64,000 nucleotides of DNA, taken from positions 1 through 64,000 of the forward strand of contig DATBKU010000133.1 of the NCBI GenBank assembly GCA_036555725.1, written 5' to 3'. Shown here in pieces: positions 15,967 through 24,329 of the stretch (the first letter of the stretch is position 1; every line of letters begins with the position of its first letter). The translations under genes and the position numbers were made by a program. The notes below the pieces were generated by a model that was not told where the DNA came from, made no database searches, and saw only the letters and a program-made list of their open reading frames with translations. This stretch comes from CALAED01 sp036555725 (GTDB taxonomy: Bacteria > Actinomycetota > Actinomycetes > Streptosporangiales > Streptosporangiaceae).

Positions 15967-16977
15967 CTAATAGGTGAGCACCGGAGCCGATCCGACCGGA
16001 ATCGATATCGAGCGATCGGTATCCGTGTACGCACGAAAGAGCGGCAGCCACAGGCCCGGGTTACGGCTCAACAGCAAGGCCTTAACGAAAGTGAACCGGA
16101 ACATCCAACGGACGGCAGCGGCATCGACATCGATCCCGCAGGCATCGCGATATACATCCACGAATCGATGTGCCACCTGCAGGTCATTTCGCCCACGTTG
16201 GCTATTCCATTTCGCGAACTGCAGCCCCGCCACCACCGCATCGAAAAGCTGGTGATCAGGTCGTGCGCGATCCCAGTCGATGACCTCGAGGATGCGTCCA
16301 CGGCGGCTTACCAAAATGTTCTCGGGCCGATAATCAGCGTGAGTCAAGCCGACAGGGCCGAGATCGATATCTCTTGCCTCGGCGGGCAACTCTTTTGCTA
16401 GATGCATAACCTCGATTGCCTCATCGGGCGACATATGGCTCTCATGCAGCCGGGCAACCAGGTCGCCAAATCGGTTAAGTATCTCCAAAACCGACCAGTA
16501 GTACGGATCAAGCCGATCCGCGACGAAGTGATAGAACTCATGGGCGGGTAGCCAGGGTTTAACTTCGGCGCGGTGAACATCCGCGAGCGTCACTGCCGCC
16601 CGCTCTATGAGAGTATTCGATGACCAGTCAGCTTGCCGATGCTTGATAAAGCGCCGACAGAACCAGTAGTTACCCGGGCCGTCCACCCAATACGGCACTT
16701 CGGACGGGCTGGAATGAGTCGATTCTCTACACACAGGAAGCGACACAACCGAAAGTCCGGCCTGACGGAGCGCCTCAACGATCTTGAATTGCGTGCCAAA
16801 CGTCGGCCTCGAATATGCTTTCTCGACACGCGAAAGTATGAACCTTGAATTATGGTGACTATATGCATAGTGAGTGCTGTACGAGTGGATCTCGCTGATC
16901 AGCCGGACGCTTGTATGACCATAATTCGAGGCGGCGACATGCCGCCACTCTTCATAGCTGCATCCACTCGGGCCCAT
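15967..16977 (-). CDS. APH/choline kinase-fold phosphotransferase in a lower-GC segment
   Basis: A 336-residue protein with the aminoglycoside phosphotransferase-type catalytic loop LTHADYRPENILV (catalytic Asp in HAD, metal Asn) near residues 212-224. The Mg-binding VIDWDRARPDHQLFDAV is near 236-252. The N-lobe is divergent (SRFILSRVEKAYS, WFCRRFI). AGGAAGG precedes the ATG at 16977. Codon use is clearly more AT-rich than neighbouring genes (many ATA, TTA, AAT and CGA codons), pointing to recent transfer. It lies 116 bases downstream of the STAND gene on the same strand. Substrate is unknown; antibiotic resistance should not be assumed. Confidence 0.83.
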   Translation of the reverse strand: MGPSGCSYEEWRHVAASNYGHTSVRLISEIHSYSTHYAYSHHNSRFILSRVEKAYSRPTFGTQFKIVEALRQAGLSVVSLPVCRESTHSSPSEVPYWVDGPGNYWFCRRFIKHRQADWSSNTLIERAAVTLADVHRAEVKPWLPAHEFYHFVADRLDPYYWSVLEILNRFGDLVARLHESHMSPDEAIEVMHLAKELPAEARDIDLGPVGLTHADYRPENILVSRRGRILEVIDWDRARPDHQLFDAVVAGLQFAKWNSQRGRNDLQVAHRFVDVYRDACGIDVDAAAVRWMFRFTFVKALLLSRNPGLWLPLFRAYTDTDRSISIPVGSAPVLTY

Positions 16978-17093
16978 GGACCTTCCTGGCGATATATCGC
17001 TAGCGTCCGATCATCTACTCGCCAGGATTGGAATCACTCACCGGAGACGGACGGCAGCGTGGCGGAAAGAATAGGCCCGGATAGTACCGCGGC

Positions 17094-19895
17094 TCAACCT
17101 TCGAAGTCCACGGGATCGGGAGGTGCGAAACCGTTCTCGTCTTCGAGAGCCTTAGCTCGTTCAGCGTACGCTCGGGCCTCCTCTCGACGGCCCCGGGCTA
17201 GAAAGAGCTCCGCAAGCCGGCGAAATGTAATCGTCACACCATGAACGTCGCCTAGCTCCCGCTTAAGGGTCAACGCCCGATTCATACAGGCAAGCGCTTC
17301 TTCGTACTGTCGCAAATCGGCATGTATGCGCCCCATAGCATTCAGCGTCACGCTTCGTCCATAATCGTCTTGGACCTCTGCTTCGACGGCCAGCGCTTCG
17401 CGAGCAAACTGCAAGGCGAGGCCATGCTCACCTCTCCTGAGATGGACTTTGCAGAGCGTGTCGAGGGCTAGTCCCTGGCCGCGGCGGTCGCCTATCTCGC
17501 GAAGGATCGCCAGAGAATTTTCTCCGAGTTCGAGAGCCAGCCGGGTATTGCCCAACTTCCGATGTGCTCCGGCTAGTGCATCGAGCACGACACCCTCGTT
17601 GGACCGGTCACCGATCTTGCGGCAGATGGACAAAGCCCTCTCCGCGTCCTTGATGCTCTCCCGGTGCAGTCCGATGCGCCGCTGGGCGCGGCTCACGGCA
17701 ATCAGCGCCTGCGCCTCACCGTAGGGATCGCCCAACTCCTGCAATGTGTCGAGCGCCTCCAGGGCGAGACGCACGGCCTGCTTGTACTGCCCAAGGCGGC
17801 GCCGGATGACGGAAAGGTGCTCGAGAGCTCGCCCTTCGCCGTGGCGATCGGCGATCTCACGGCAAATTTTCAGCGCACCGTCGACGTACTCCTGCGCGAG
17901 CGGGAATCTACCGAGCCACAGGTGAAGGGTGCCGAGCAGTGCGAGGGTCTCGCTCTCGCCGTGGCGGTCGCCAAAGGTGCGCCGGATCGCGAGGGCGCGT
18001 TCGGCGTAGTCCAGGGCTTGATGGTGACGGCCCCAGCCCTTGTAGATGCGCGCGAGGTTGTCGAGTGTCTCACCCTCGCCACGCAGATCGCCGATATCGC
18101 GGTGGATCACGAGCGCCGCATCGGCCTGGTTCCACGCGTCTTGGTACTGGCTCAGACGGCGATGCACCACGGAGAGAGTGTCGAGGGTGGCGGCTTGGCC
18201 ATGGCGATCGCCGATGTCGCGACGGATGCGGAGGGCCTGCTGGGCCGTGTTCAGCGCCTCCTTGTATTCGCCGATGTGGTAGTCGATGCGGGCGAGATTG
18301 TCCAAGGCAGAGGCCTCGCCGTACCGGTCCTGGATTCGCTTGCTGATGTCGTACGCGCGTTCTGCCTCGGCGAAGGCCAGCTGGTACTGACCGAGCTCGC
18401 GATGGCTCGCTGCCAGGTGGTGGCGCATGAAGAACTGGGCCAGGTGCTGATGCTCGTGTTCGGCGGCCTCGAGTCCAAGGCGATGAACCTCGAGGTTGTC
18501 GATCGAGTGACGACGCAGTTCGAGGAAGTCGTACACGGCGTCGGCGAGTTCCCAGGTCAGCTGATCCCAGCCATACCTGGCCGCCTGCCGGATCACGGCG
18601 ATGAGGTTGGCGCGTTCCAGCGCGAACCAGTTCATGTGCTCCTTGCGCTCGACCGGGTCGACGTTCTCAGGTGGCGGCTCGGTCAGCTCCTGGCGGATCG
18701 TACGGCGGTAGCGGTCGAGGAAGCGGCCGGCCTGCTGGGCCGTGGAGAGATACCAGGTGGCGAAGCGCTGTAGCGCGGCTTCCTGGACGAGGGGGTCGTC
18801 CGCGTCGGCCGCGCGCTGACGTGCGTACTCGCGCAGCAGCTCATGGAGTCGATAGCGGTCGTGCCGGACGGCCTGGAGAAGGTTGGCCTCCTCGAGCCGC
18901 CGGAGCAGTTGGCCGCCCGCCTCGGGCGTCACGGCCAGGAGCGCGCCGGTGGCGTCAGAGGTGAAGGTCGGGCCGTCGATGAGCCCGACCAAACGGAACG
19001 CCCGACGCAACTCGTCACTGAGCCCGCGGTAGGAGAGGCCGAAGGTGGCGCCGACAGCACCAGCGAGGTCTTCGCCGATAGCGAGTCGCGACAACCGGTC
19101 GCCGTGCGACAGGGCTCGCACGGTGTCGGCTACGGATTGCTGTGGACGGATGGCGAGGTTGGCCGCGGCGATGCGCAGGGCGAGCGGCAGCCTGGCGCAC
19201 AGCTGGATCAACTCCTTGGCCGCCTCGGGTTCTGCCTCGGTCCGCTCCCGTCCCGCGACGGCGCGTACGAGATCGAGCGCCTCCGTTGCGGGCAGGACGT
19301 CCAACGGCACCGTGCGCGCACCGGCGCGTGCAACCAGTCCGCCCAGGTCGGTGCGACTGGTGACCACGACGAGACAGGAAGAGTTGCCCGGGATCAGCGG
19401 TTGCACCTGTCGAGAACTCGCGGCGTCGTCCAGCACAACGAGCATCTCGCGGACGGCCAGCTGGGTTCGGTAGAGCGCCGCGGCCTCGTCGGGGTCGGCC
19501 GGGATCCTGGGGCCCGGCACGCCGAGAGCCCGCAACGCCTGGCCGAGTGCCTCCACTGGGGACAGGGCCGCCCGCTCGGAGTAGCCGCGGAGATCAATGA
19601 ACAAGTGGCCATCCTGAAACCGCCCCGCCATCCGATGCGACCAATGCACAGCCAGCGCCGTCTTGCCCACGCCAGGCATGCCGGTGATGGTCACGATCAT
19701 GGACGAGGAGTCCGATTTTCGGACGTCGACAAGAGCGTCGAGCTTGGCGATGGCATCGCGTCGCCCGGTGAAATCGGGCACATCCAAGGGCAGTTGCCGG
19801 GGTGGTTCAGCAAGAGGGGGTGCCGCCAATTGGACGATCTTGTTTCCGGCAACGGCGTCTCCGGCGAATTCGGCATCGCCCATAAAGGTCGTCAT
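17094..19895 (-). CDS. NB-ARC STAND NTPase with about eleven 40-residue TPR repeats
   Basis: A 933-residue signal-transduction ATPase. A short N-terminal tail has GDAVAGNKIVQL, similar to GD-x-V-x-GDK motifs seen at the start of other STAND proteins. PRQLPLDVPDFTGR leads into the NB-ARC domain (about 40-330). Walker A is GMPGVGKTAL, Walker B MLVVLDDA, followed by the sensor VVVTSR and LPLALRI. A winged helix and helical region follow. From about residue 480 to the end there are some eleven TPRs of almost constant 40-residue length, many with IGDxxGE. There is no catalytic effector domain, DNA-binding SARP domain or membrane segment. ATG 19895 has GGAGGGG upstream. Function may be defence or developmental signalling. 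Confidence 0.9.
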   Translation of the reverse strand: MTTFMGDAEFAGDAVAGNKIVQLAAPPLAEPPRQLPLDVPDFTGRRDAIAKLDALVDVRKSDSSSMIVTITGMPGVGKTALAVHWSHRMAGRFQDGHLFIDLRGYSERAALSPVEALGQALRALGVPGPRIPADPDEAAALYRTQLAVREMLVVLDDAASSRQVQPLIPGNSSCLVVVTSRTDLGGLVARAGARTVPLDVLPATEALDLVRAVAGRERTEAEPEAAKELIQLCARLPLALRIAAANLAIRPQQSVADTVRALSHGDRLSRLAIGEDLAGAVGATFGLSYRGLSDELRRAFRLVGLIDGPTFTSDATGALLAVTPEAGGQLLRRLEEANLLQAVRHDRYRLHELLREYARQRAADADDPLVQEAALQRFATWYLSTAQQAGRFLDRYRRTIRQELTEPPPENVDPVERKEHMNWFALERANLIAVIRQAARYGWDQLTWELADAVYDFLELRRHSIDNLEVHRLGLEAAEHEHQHLAQFFMRHHLAASHRELGQYQLAFAEAERAYDISKRIQDRYGEASALDNLARIDYHIGEYKEALNTAQQALRIRRDIGDRHGQAATLDTLSVVHRRLSQYQDAWNQADAALVIHRDIGDLRGEGETLDNLARIYKGWGRHHQALDYAERALAIRRTFGDRHGESETLALLGTLHLWLGRFPLAQEYVDGALKICREIADRHGEGRALEHLSVIRRRLGQYKQAVRLALEALDTLQELGDPYGEAQALIAVSRAQRRIGLHRESIKDAERALSICRKIGDRSNEGVVLDALAGAHRKLGNTRLALELGENSLAILREIGDRRGQGLALDTLCKVHLRRGEHGLALQFAREALAVEAEVQDDYGRSVTLNAMGRIHADLRQYEEALACMNRALTLKRELGDVHGVTITFRRLAELFLARGRREEARAYAERAKALEDENGFAPPDPVDFEG

Positions 19896-19970
19896 GCCAG
19901 CCCCTCCAGCAGGGCAGACTTGTCCCGCTTCGGGAGCTTAATCCCGACGTTCGCCTATGACCATGGCGCA

Positions 19971-19984
19971 TGACACAAGTGTCA
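19971..19984. promoter_or_regulatory. 14-bp palindrome containing a TTGACA box, upstream of the STAND gene
   Basis: TGACACAAGTGTCA is a perfect inverted repeat. On the minus strand it gives a consensus -35 TTGACA at 19985-19980 directed at the STAND gene, with a weak -10 (TCATAG-like) 17-19 bases on. It may be an operator overlapping the promoter between the divergent STAND and DUF1445 genes. Confidence 0.5.
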
Positions 19985-20030
19985 AGATTGGCCTGAATCG
20001 ACCTCTTCATTGAAATATGGGAAGAATCAA

Positions 20031-20849
20031 GTGGTGAGTACTTCCGATAACTCGGCGCTCGCGCCGGCAGAGGCGCGGGGACGGTTTCGCGGCGGGGAGC
20101 GGACGGCGACGACGAGTGGGTGGTGCGGTGGGTTTGCGCAGGCGAACCTGCTGGCGGTGCCGCGGGACATGGCCTTCGACGCCCTGCTCTTCGCCCGGCG
20201 CAACCCGCGGCCGTGTCCGCTGCTGGACGTGACGGATCCGGGCGACCCGGTGCCGCGAGAGGTGGCGCCGGGCGCCGACCTGCGCACGGATCTGCCCGGT
20301 TATCGGGTGTACGAGAACGGTGTGCTGACGGAAGAGGTGGGCGACGCGACGCCCTTCTGGCGGGACGACCTGGTCGCCTTTCTGTTCGGGTGCAGCTTCA
20401 CGTTCGAGAGTGCGCTGATGCAGGCCGGGGTTCCGGTAAGGCACATCGAGCAGAGGCGGAATGTACCGATGTACGTGACGTCGCGGCAGTGCAGGCCGGC
20501 CGGACGGCTCGAAGGGCCGCTCGTCGTGTCGATGCGGCCGATCCCTAGCGCCCTCGTCGAGACCGCCGTCGGGGTGACGGCGCGCTATCCCACAATGCAC
20601 GGTGCCCCCGTACATTCGGGCGACCCGGATGTCCTCGGGATCAAGGACCTCGATGTCCCTGACTTCGGGGACGCCGTCGACATCGCGCCCGGCGACAAGC
20701 CGGTGTTCTGGGCCTGCGGCGTGACCCCGCAGGCCGTCGTGATGGCGAGCCGGCCGCCGTACGCGATCACTCACGCGCCCGGGCAAATGTTCATCACCGA
20801 TCGAACGGACGAGAGCTTTCAGGTAATTGGACTCGATAACTCGTCCTGA
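20031..20849 (+). CDS. DUF1445 / D-glutamate cyclase-like putative hydro-lyase
   Basis: A 272-residue soluble protein of the YcsI/DUF1445 family, which includes D-glutamate cyclase. Conserved blocks are GFAQANLLAVPRDMAFDALLFARRNPRPCPLLDVTDPGD, FLFGCSFTFESALM, RQCRPAGRLEGPLVVSMRPIP, RYPTMHGAPVH and the C-terminal FWACGVTPQAVVMASRPPYAITHAPG. Length matches the family (about 260-270). GGGAAG precedes two adjacent GTG codons (20031 and 20034), either of which could be the start. No LamB/YcsF or oxoprolinase partner is nearby, so its pathway is not shown by context. Confidence 0.88.
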   Translation: MVSTSDNSALAPAEARGRFRGGERTATTSGWCGGFAQANLLAVPRDMAFDALLFARRNPRPCPLLDVTDPGDPVPREVAPGADLRTDLPGYRVYENGVLTEEVGDATPFWRDDLVAFLFGCSFTFESALMQAGVPVRHIEQRRNVPMYVTSRQCRPAGRLEGPLVVSMRPIPSALVETAVGVTARYPTMHGAPVHSGDPDVLGIKDLDVPDFGDAVDIAPGDKPVFWACGVTPQAVVMASRPPYAITHAPGQMFITDRTDESFQVIGLDNSS

Positions 20850-21035
20850 TTGGCCCTGGTGTTCAAGAAAGCCGAGGCGGATGCTCCATATATGGGAACG
20901 CTGGTCGTCCTGGCGATCCTGGTGACGCTGGCCGTGCTCGGGGGCACCGGGTGGCTCGTCGCTGACAGCCGGGACGGCAAGGACTGGAAGCCGATGGACT
21001 GGCCGACCGGCCGCCGTAACGGCTCAGCCAAGTAG
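20850..21035 (+). CDS. small single-span membrane protein
   Basis: Up to 61 residues, with one strong membrane helix (GTLVVLAILVTLAVLGGTGWLVA) and a short charged C-terminus (DSRDGKDWKPMDWP). The frame begins with TTG directly after the upstream TGA; GTG 20859 and ATG 20892 are other possible starts and none has a clear ribosome site. It could be translated by coupling from the DUF1445 gene. The last bases overlap the end of the leftward winged-helix pseudogene. Function is not recognised. Confidence 0.5.
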   Translation: MALVFKKAEADAPYMGTLVVLAILVTLAVLGGTGWLVADSRDGKDWKPMDWPTGRRNGSAK

Positions 21036-21588
21036 GCCGGCAAGGCGGGCCCGTTCCGAAGCGAGCGGGCCGGCGGGCACTTCGCTCCACAGGGTGAGAT
21101 CGAGGTCGCCGTTCTTGGGCTCCCAGACGCCTACTACGCGGCCGCCGTACAGCACGACCGGAGAGATCCACCCCGCCGCGCGGCTGACCTTCGCGCGGTG
21201 CTCCGCCGGGATGAGATACGTGGCGTCGGTGCCGGCGCCCAGGACGTACTGGTCGAAGCCGCCCAGCAGCCGTACGGCCGCGCATGGCCCACGTCTTCAT
21301 CAGGACGCGGTCATGCCACACCGCGACAGCCAGCTCGGCGGCCGACATCACCTGCGCCTGGACGCCGGCGAGCCGCCGCACCACGTCGACCTCGCCAGCC
21401 ACGTCGACCTCGCCGGCCACGTCGACCTCGCCAGCCACGCCGACTGCCCCGGCGGCGTCAACCGCATCGGCCGGGTCAACCGCATCGGCCGCGCCGACGG
21501 TGCCGACGGTGCCGGGCGCGCCGATGGGGTCGAGCAGCTGGCGTCGCATGCGCCAGGCCAGCACCTGCTCCCAGCCCAGAGTCTCCAT
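21024..21588 (-). pseudogene. internally deleted, frameshifted winged-helix DNA-binding domain protein
   Basis: The N-terminal part (METLGWEQVLAWRMRRQLLDP, VVRRLAGVQAQVMSAAELAVAVWHDRVLMKTWAMRG) and the C-terminal part (VRLLGGFDQYVLGAGTDATY, GWISPVVLYGGRVVGVWEP, ending at TGA 21024) both match the actinobacterial winged-helix family of about 350-400 residues. They are in different frames and meet near 21265-21275 at a GGCCGTACGG sequence. Around 200 central residues are missing. An 18-bp repeat array adds a GEVDVA run near the N-terminus. The remains are too short and out of frame to make the normal protein. Confidence 0.8.
21382..21435. repeat. 18-bp tandem repeat in the winged-helix pseudogene
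   Basis: Three units of CACGTCGACCTCGCC(A/G)GC followed by a degenerate fourth. They read as GEVDVA on the leftward strand. The repeat lies in the surviving N-terminal part of the pseudogene and continues into looser Ala/Val/Asp-rich repeats to about 21520. Confidence 0.85.
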
Positions 21589-21640
21589 GCGACCGATTAC
21601 ATCGCACCCCACCGACACTCAACGGCAGGCGTACGGATGA

Positions 21641-23071
21641 TCAGGCCGAGGTCTCCGAGCGGTCGCCTCCCCACAGGGTGTGGAAGGTGCCGTCGCGGTC
21701 GATGCGCCGGTACGTATGCGCGCCGAAGAAGTCACGCTGGCCCTGGGTCAGCGCCGCCGGGAGTCGTTCGGCCCGCAGCCCGTCGTAGTACGCCAGCGCG
21801 GTGGCAAATCCGGGCGTCGGTACGCCCTGCTGGACGGCCGTGGCAACCACTCGCCGCCACGGGTCCTGCGCGCCGCCGATCGCCTCGGCGAAATGGTCGT
21901 CGGTCAGCAGCGTCGGCAGGTTGGGGTCACGGTCGTACGCGGCGCGGATGCGGTCGAGGAACCGGGCCCGGATGATGCAGCCCCCGCGCCAGATGGTGGC
22001 CATCGCGCCGGAGTCGATGTTCCAGCCGTACTCGGCGCTGCCGGCGTGAATCTGCCCGAAGCCCTGCGCGTACGCGATGATCTTCGAGGCGTACAGCGCG
22101 TGCTCGATGTCCTCGATCAGCCGGTCTCGATCGACGGTCGCGCCGCGCCCGGGACCCGGGAAGCCGCGCGCCGCCTGCCGCAGGTCGGCGTGCCCGGACA
22201 GTGAGCGCGCGAAGACCGCCTCGGCGATGCCGGACACCGGTACGCCCAGGTCGAGCGCGATCTGCACGGTCCACCGGCCGGTGCCCTTCTGCTCGGCCTG
22301 GTCGAGGACCACGTCGACGAATGGCCGCCCGGTCGCGGCGTCGGTGTGGGAGAGCACCTCGGCGGTGATCTCGATGAGGTACGACTCCAGCCGGCCCTCG
22401 TTCCAGCCGCGGAATACCTGGGCGATCTCGGCCGGCGACAGGCCGGCCGCGTGCCGCAGCAGGTCGTACGCCTCGGCGATGAGCTGCATATCGGCGTACT
22501 CGATGCCGTTGTGCACCATCTTGACGAAATGCCCCGCGCCGTCCGGACCGACGTGGGTGCAGCATGGCGTGCCGTCGACCTTGGCGGCGATGTCCTCGAG
22601 CAGCGGGCCGAGTGCCTCGTACGACTCGTCCGAGCCGCCGGGCATGATGCTCGGGCCGTTCAGCGCGCCCTCCTCGCCGCCGGAGACGCCGGTGCCGACG
22701 AAGTGCAGCCGGCGCTCGCGCATTGCCGCGTCGCGGCGGCGGGTGTCGGCGAAGTGCGCGTTGCCGCCGTCGATGATCATGTCGCCGGGTTCGAGGAGCG
22801 GCGCGAACTCCTCGATCACCGCGTCTGTCGGGCCTCCCGCCTTGACCATCACCAGCACCCGGCGGGGCCGTTCCAAGGAGGCGACGAATTCTTCGGGTGT
22901 CTCCGCGGGCACGAAGGTTCCCTCGTCGCCGAACTCGTCCATCAGGGTCTTCGTACGCGCCGGCGTGCGATTGTGGACGGCCACCGGGTGCCCATGCCTG
23001 GCCAGGTTGCGGGCGAGGTTGCGGCCCATCACCGCAAGTCCCGTGACACCGATACGAGCCTGTTGAGTCAT
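21641..23071 (-). CDS. gnd: 6-phosphogluconate dehydrogenase, decarboxylating
   Basis: Converts 6-phosphogluconate and NADP to ribulose 5-phosphate, CO2 and NADPH in the oxidative pentose phosphate pathway. The 476-residue product has the usual length. The Rossmann start is IGVTGLAVMGRNLARNLARHG; DMIIDGGNAHFADT, FVGTGVSGGEEGALNGPSIMPGG (substrate-binding) and HFVKMVHNGIEYADMQLIAEAY (catalytic Lys-Asn) follow. The C-terminal helical part includes GTGRWTVQIALDLGVPV and SAEYGWNIDSGAMATIWRGGCIIRA (shown here in two halves of one conserved block). GAGGAG lies upstream of the ATG at 23071. It stands alone. Confidence 0.96.
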   Translation of the reverse strand: MTQQARIGVTGLAVMGRNLARNLARHGHPVAVHNRTPARTKTLMDEFGDEGTFVPAETPEEFVASLERPRRVLVMVKAGGPTDAVIEEFAPLLEPGDMIIDGGNAHFADTRRRDAAMRERRLHFVGTGVSGGEEGALNGPSIMPGGSDESYEALGPLLEDIAAKVDGTPCCTHVGPDGAGHFVKMVHNGIEYADMQLIAEAYDLLRHAAGLSPAEIAQVFRGWNEGRLESYLIEITAEVLSHTDAATGRPFVDVVLDQAEQKGTGRWTVQIALDLGVPVSGIAEAVFARSLSGHADLRQAARGFPGPGRGATVDRDRLIEDIEHALYASKIIAYAQGFGQIHAGSAEYGWNIDSGAMATIWRGGCIIRARFLDRIRAAYDRDPNLPTLLTDDHFAEAIGGAQDPWRRVVATAVQQGVPTPGFATALAYYDGLRAERLPAALTQGQRDFFGAHTYRRIDRDGTFHTLWGGDRSETSA

Positions 23072-23177
23072 GGGCCCATCTTCTCCTCTAAGAAGACCGG
23101 CCGCCCCGGAGGCTCCCGTAATCAAAGGTTATTGGCCCGCGCCGGCCCGCGACGGTGATCACGGAGGCGTCGCCGAA

Positions 23178-23951
23178 TCAGTCGTCCGTCTTGTCCTTGT
23201 CGTCCTTGGCGGACTTGCCGCGCCTGGCGATCGGCTGGGTCTCGCTGCTGATCGAGCCCTTGCCGCCCGGACGCCGCTTCTTCCGCCCGGCCACGAGGGT
23301 GTCGCCGGTCGTGCCTCGTACGATGTCGGACGCGAGACGCGGCGACGCGGCGGACTCGGGCACCGTAGGCCCGCCGGTGGTCGCGGGCATGGCCGGCTTC
23401 GGCGGGTCCTCTGGCGAGGCCGGGTGCGATTCCTCGGGGGCGGAGATCGCCGGGTGCCCCGACACCTCACCCGGGTCCGGGGCCAGCGAGGAGACCCAGT
23501 CGGGGTCGTTCTCGGCGTCGTCGGCGGACCGGCGGCCGAACACCCTGCTGTCGAGCGTGATCCGGCCCGCGCCGCCGACGGCGAACACCAGGCTGACCAG
23601 GCCGAGCACGAGCACCAACTCGAAGCCGTTCTTGGCGACGCCGTGCTCGTTGACGAGGAACAGGCCGTTGGGGCCGTTGACGAAGGCGAACGCACCGGCC
23701 ATGTCGATGAACAGCAGCACGCCGGCGACCGGCAGCCCCAGGCCGAGGATCAGCGCGGCGCCGCCGAGCAGCTCGACGAACGTGGAGTACACGGCGGCCG
23801 CGGTCGGCAGCGGGACGTCCAGCGCGGCGAACTGGTCGCTGGTCGAGGTAATGCCCACCTGGATCTTCTGCCAGCCATGGGCGATGAACACGGCGCCGAC
23901 CGCGATTCGAGCGAGCAGCGCGACGATGTCGTACAGCGGCCGAGGGCGCAT
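23178..23951 (-). CDS. DoxX family membrane protein with long C-terminal tail
   Basis: A 257-residue protein. The first 140 residues form the four-helix DoxX core (PLYDIVALLARIAVGAVFIAHG, STFVELLGGAALILGLGLPVAG, GFELVLVLGLVSLVFAVGG). The remaining 115 residues are a hydrophilic, Pro/Ser-rich then Lys/Arg-rich tail (RKKRRPGGKG near the end, finishing DDKDKTDD), unusual for the family. GGAAGGA precedes the ATG at 23951. DoxX proteins are linked to quinone or thiol redox chemistry in membranes; this one's role is not shown by neighbours. Confidence 0.85.
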   Translation of the reverse strand: MRPRPLYDIVALLARIAVGAVFIAHGWQKIQVGITSTSDQFAALDVPLPTAAAVYSTFVELLGGAALILGLGLPVAGVLLFIDMAGAFAFVNGPNGLFLVNEHGVAKNGFELVLVLGLVSLVFAVGGAGRITLDSRVFGRRSADDAENDPDWVSSLAPDPGEVSGHPAISAPEESHPASPEDPPKPAMPATTGGPTVPESAASPRLASDIVRGTTGDTLVAGRKKRRPGGKGSISSETQPIARRGKSAKDDKDKTDD

Positions 23952-24000
23952 GGCCGTTAGTCCTTCCGTGCGGGCGGGGGTGCCCCGTCCCACGGATGAT

Positions 24001-24329
24001 TCCCGTGGCAGGGGGAGCTGTCCACTCCGATCGTCCCGACGTTGCATGATGTTGACATCCTGATCGGTCTCGACGGCGGGGATCCAACACGCGACCCCTC
24101 TTGAGAAAGACGCCGAGGCGCCGTGTCCGGTTCGGTGTCCCCCCGAACGTCTCAGCGCGCCGCCGCGGCCCCTGTACGGCCGTGGCGCGCTCGCTTTGCC
24201 GGGCCGATCCCCACGGCGGCCGTACGGCTGTGGAGCACCGCAGGGCCGGGCTGCTTCCTGCGGCGGCCGCACGGCTGTGGAGCACCGCAGGTGTCTGGCG
24301 ATCCCCGCGGCGGCCGTACGGCTGCGGGG
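24001..24329. repeat. non-coding region with a 47-bp periodic repeat
   Basis: Between the DoxX start and the kinase stop lies a 47-bp-period repeat. Units begin at 24214, 24261 and 24308, each starting CGGCGGCCG(T/C)ACGGCTG. The first two share about 31 bases through GAGCACCGCAGG, and a degenerate copy sits near 24168. The 16-base spacers differ between units. No gene is supported here on either strand. Confidence 0.75.

Noticed and set aside
15967..16977. Aminoglycoside resistance gene
   Set aside because: Only the APH fold is supported; the N-lobe is divergent and no drug-specific subgroup motif was seen.
24214..24327. CRISPR array
   Set aside because: Only three units, very GC-rich, 16-base variable parts and no cas genes; better described as a tandem repeat.
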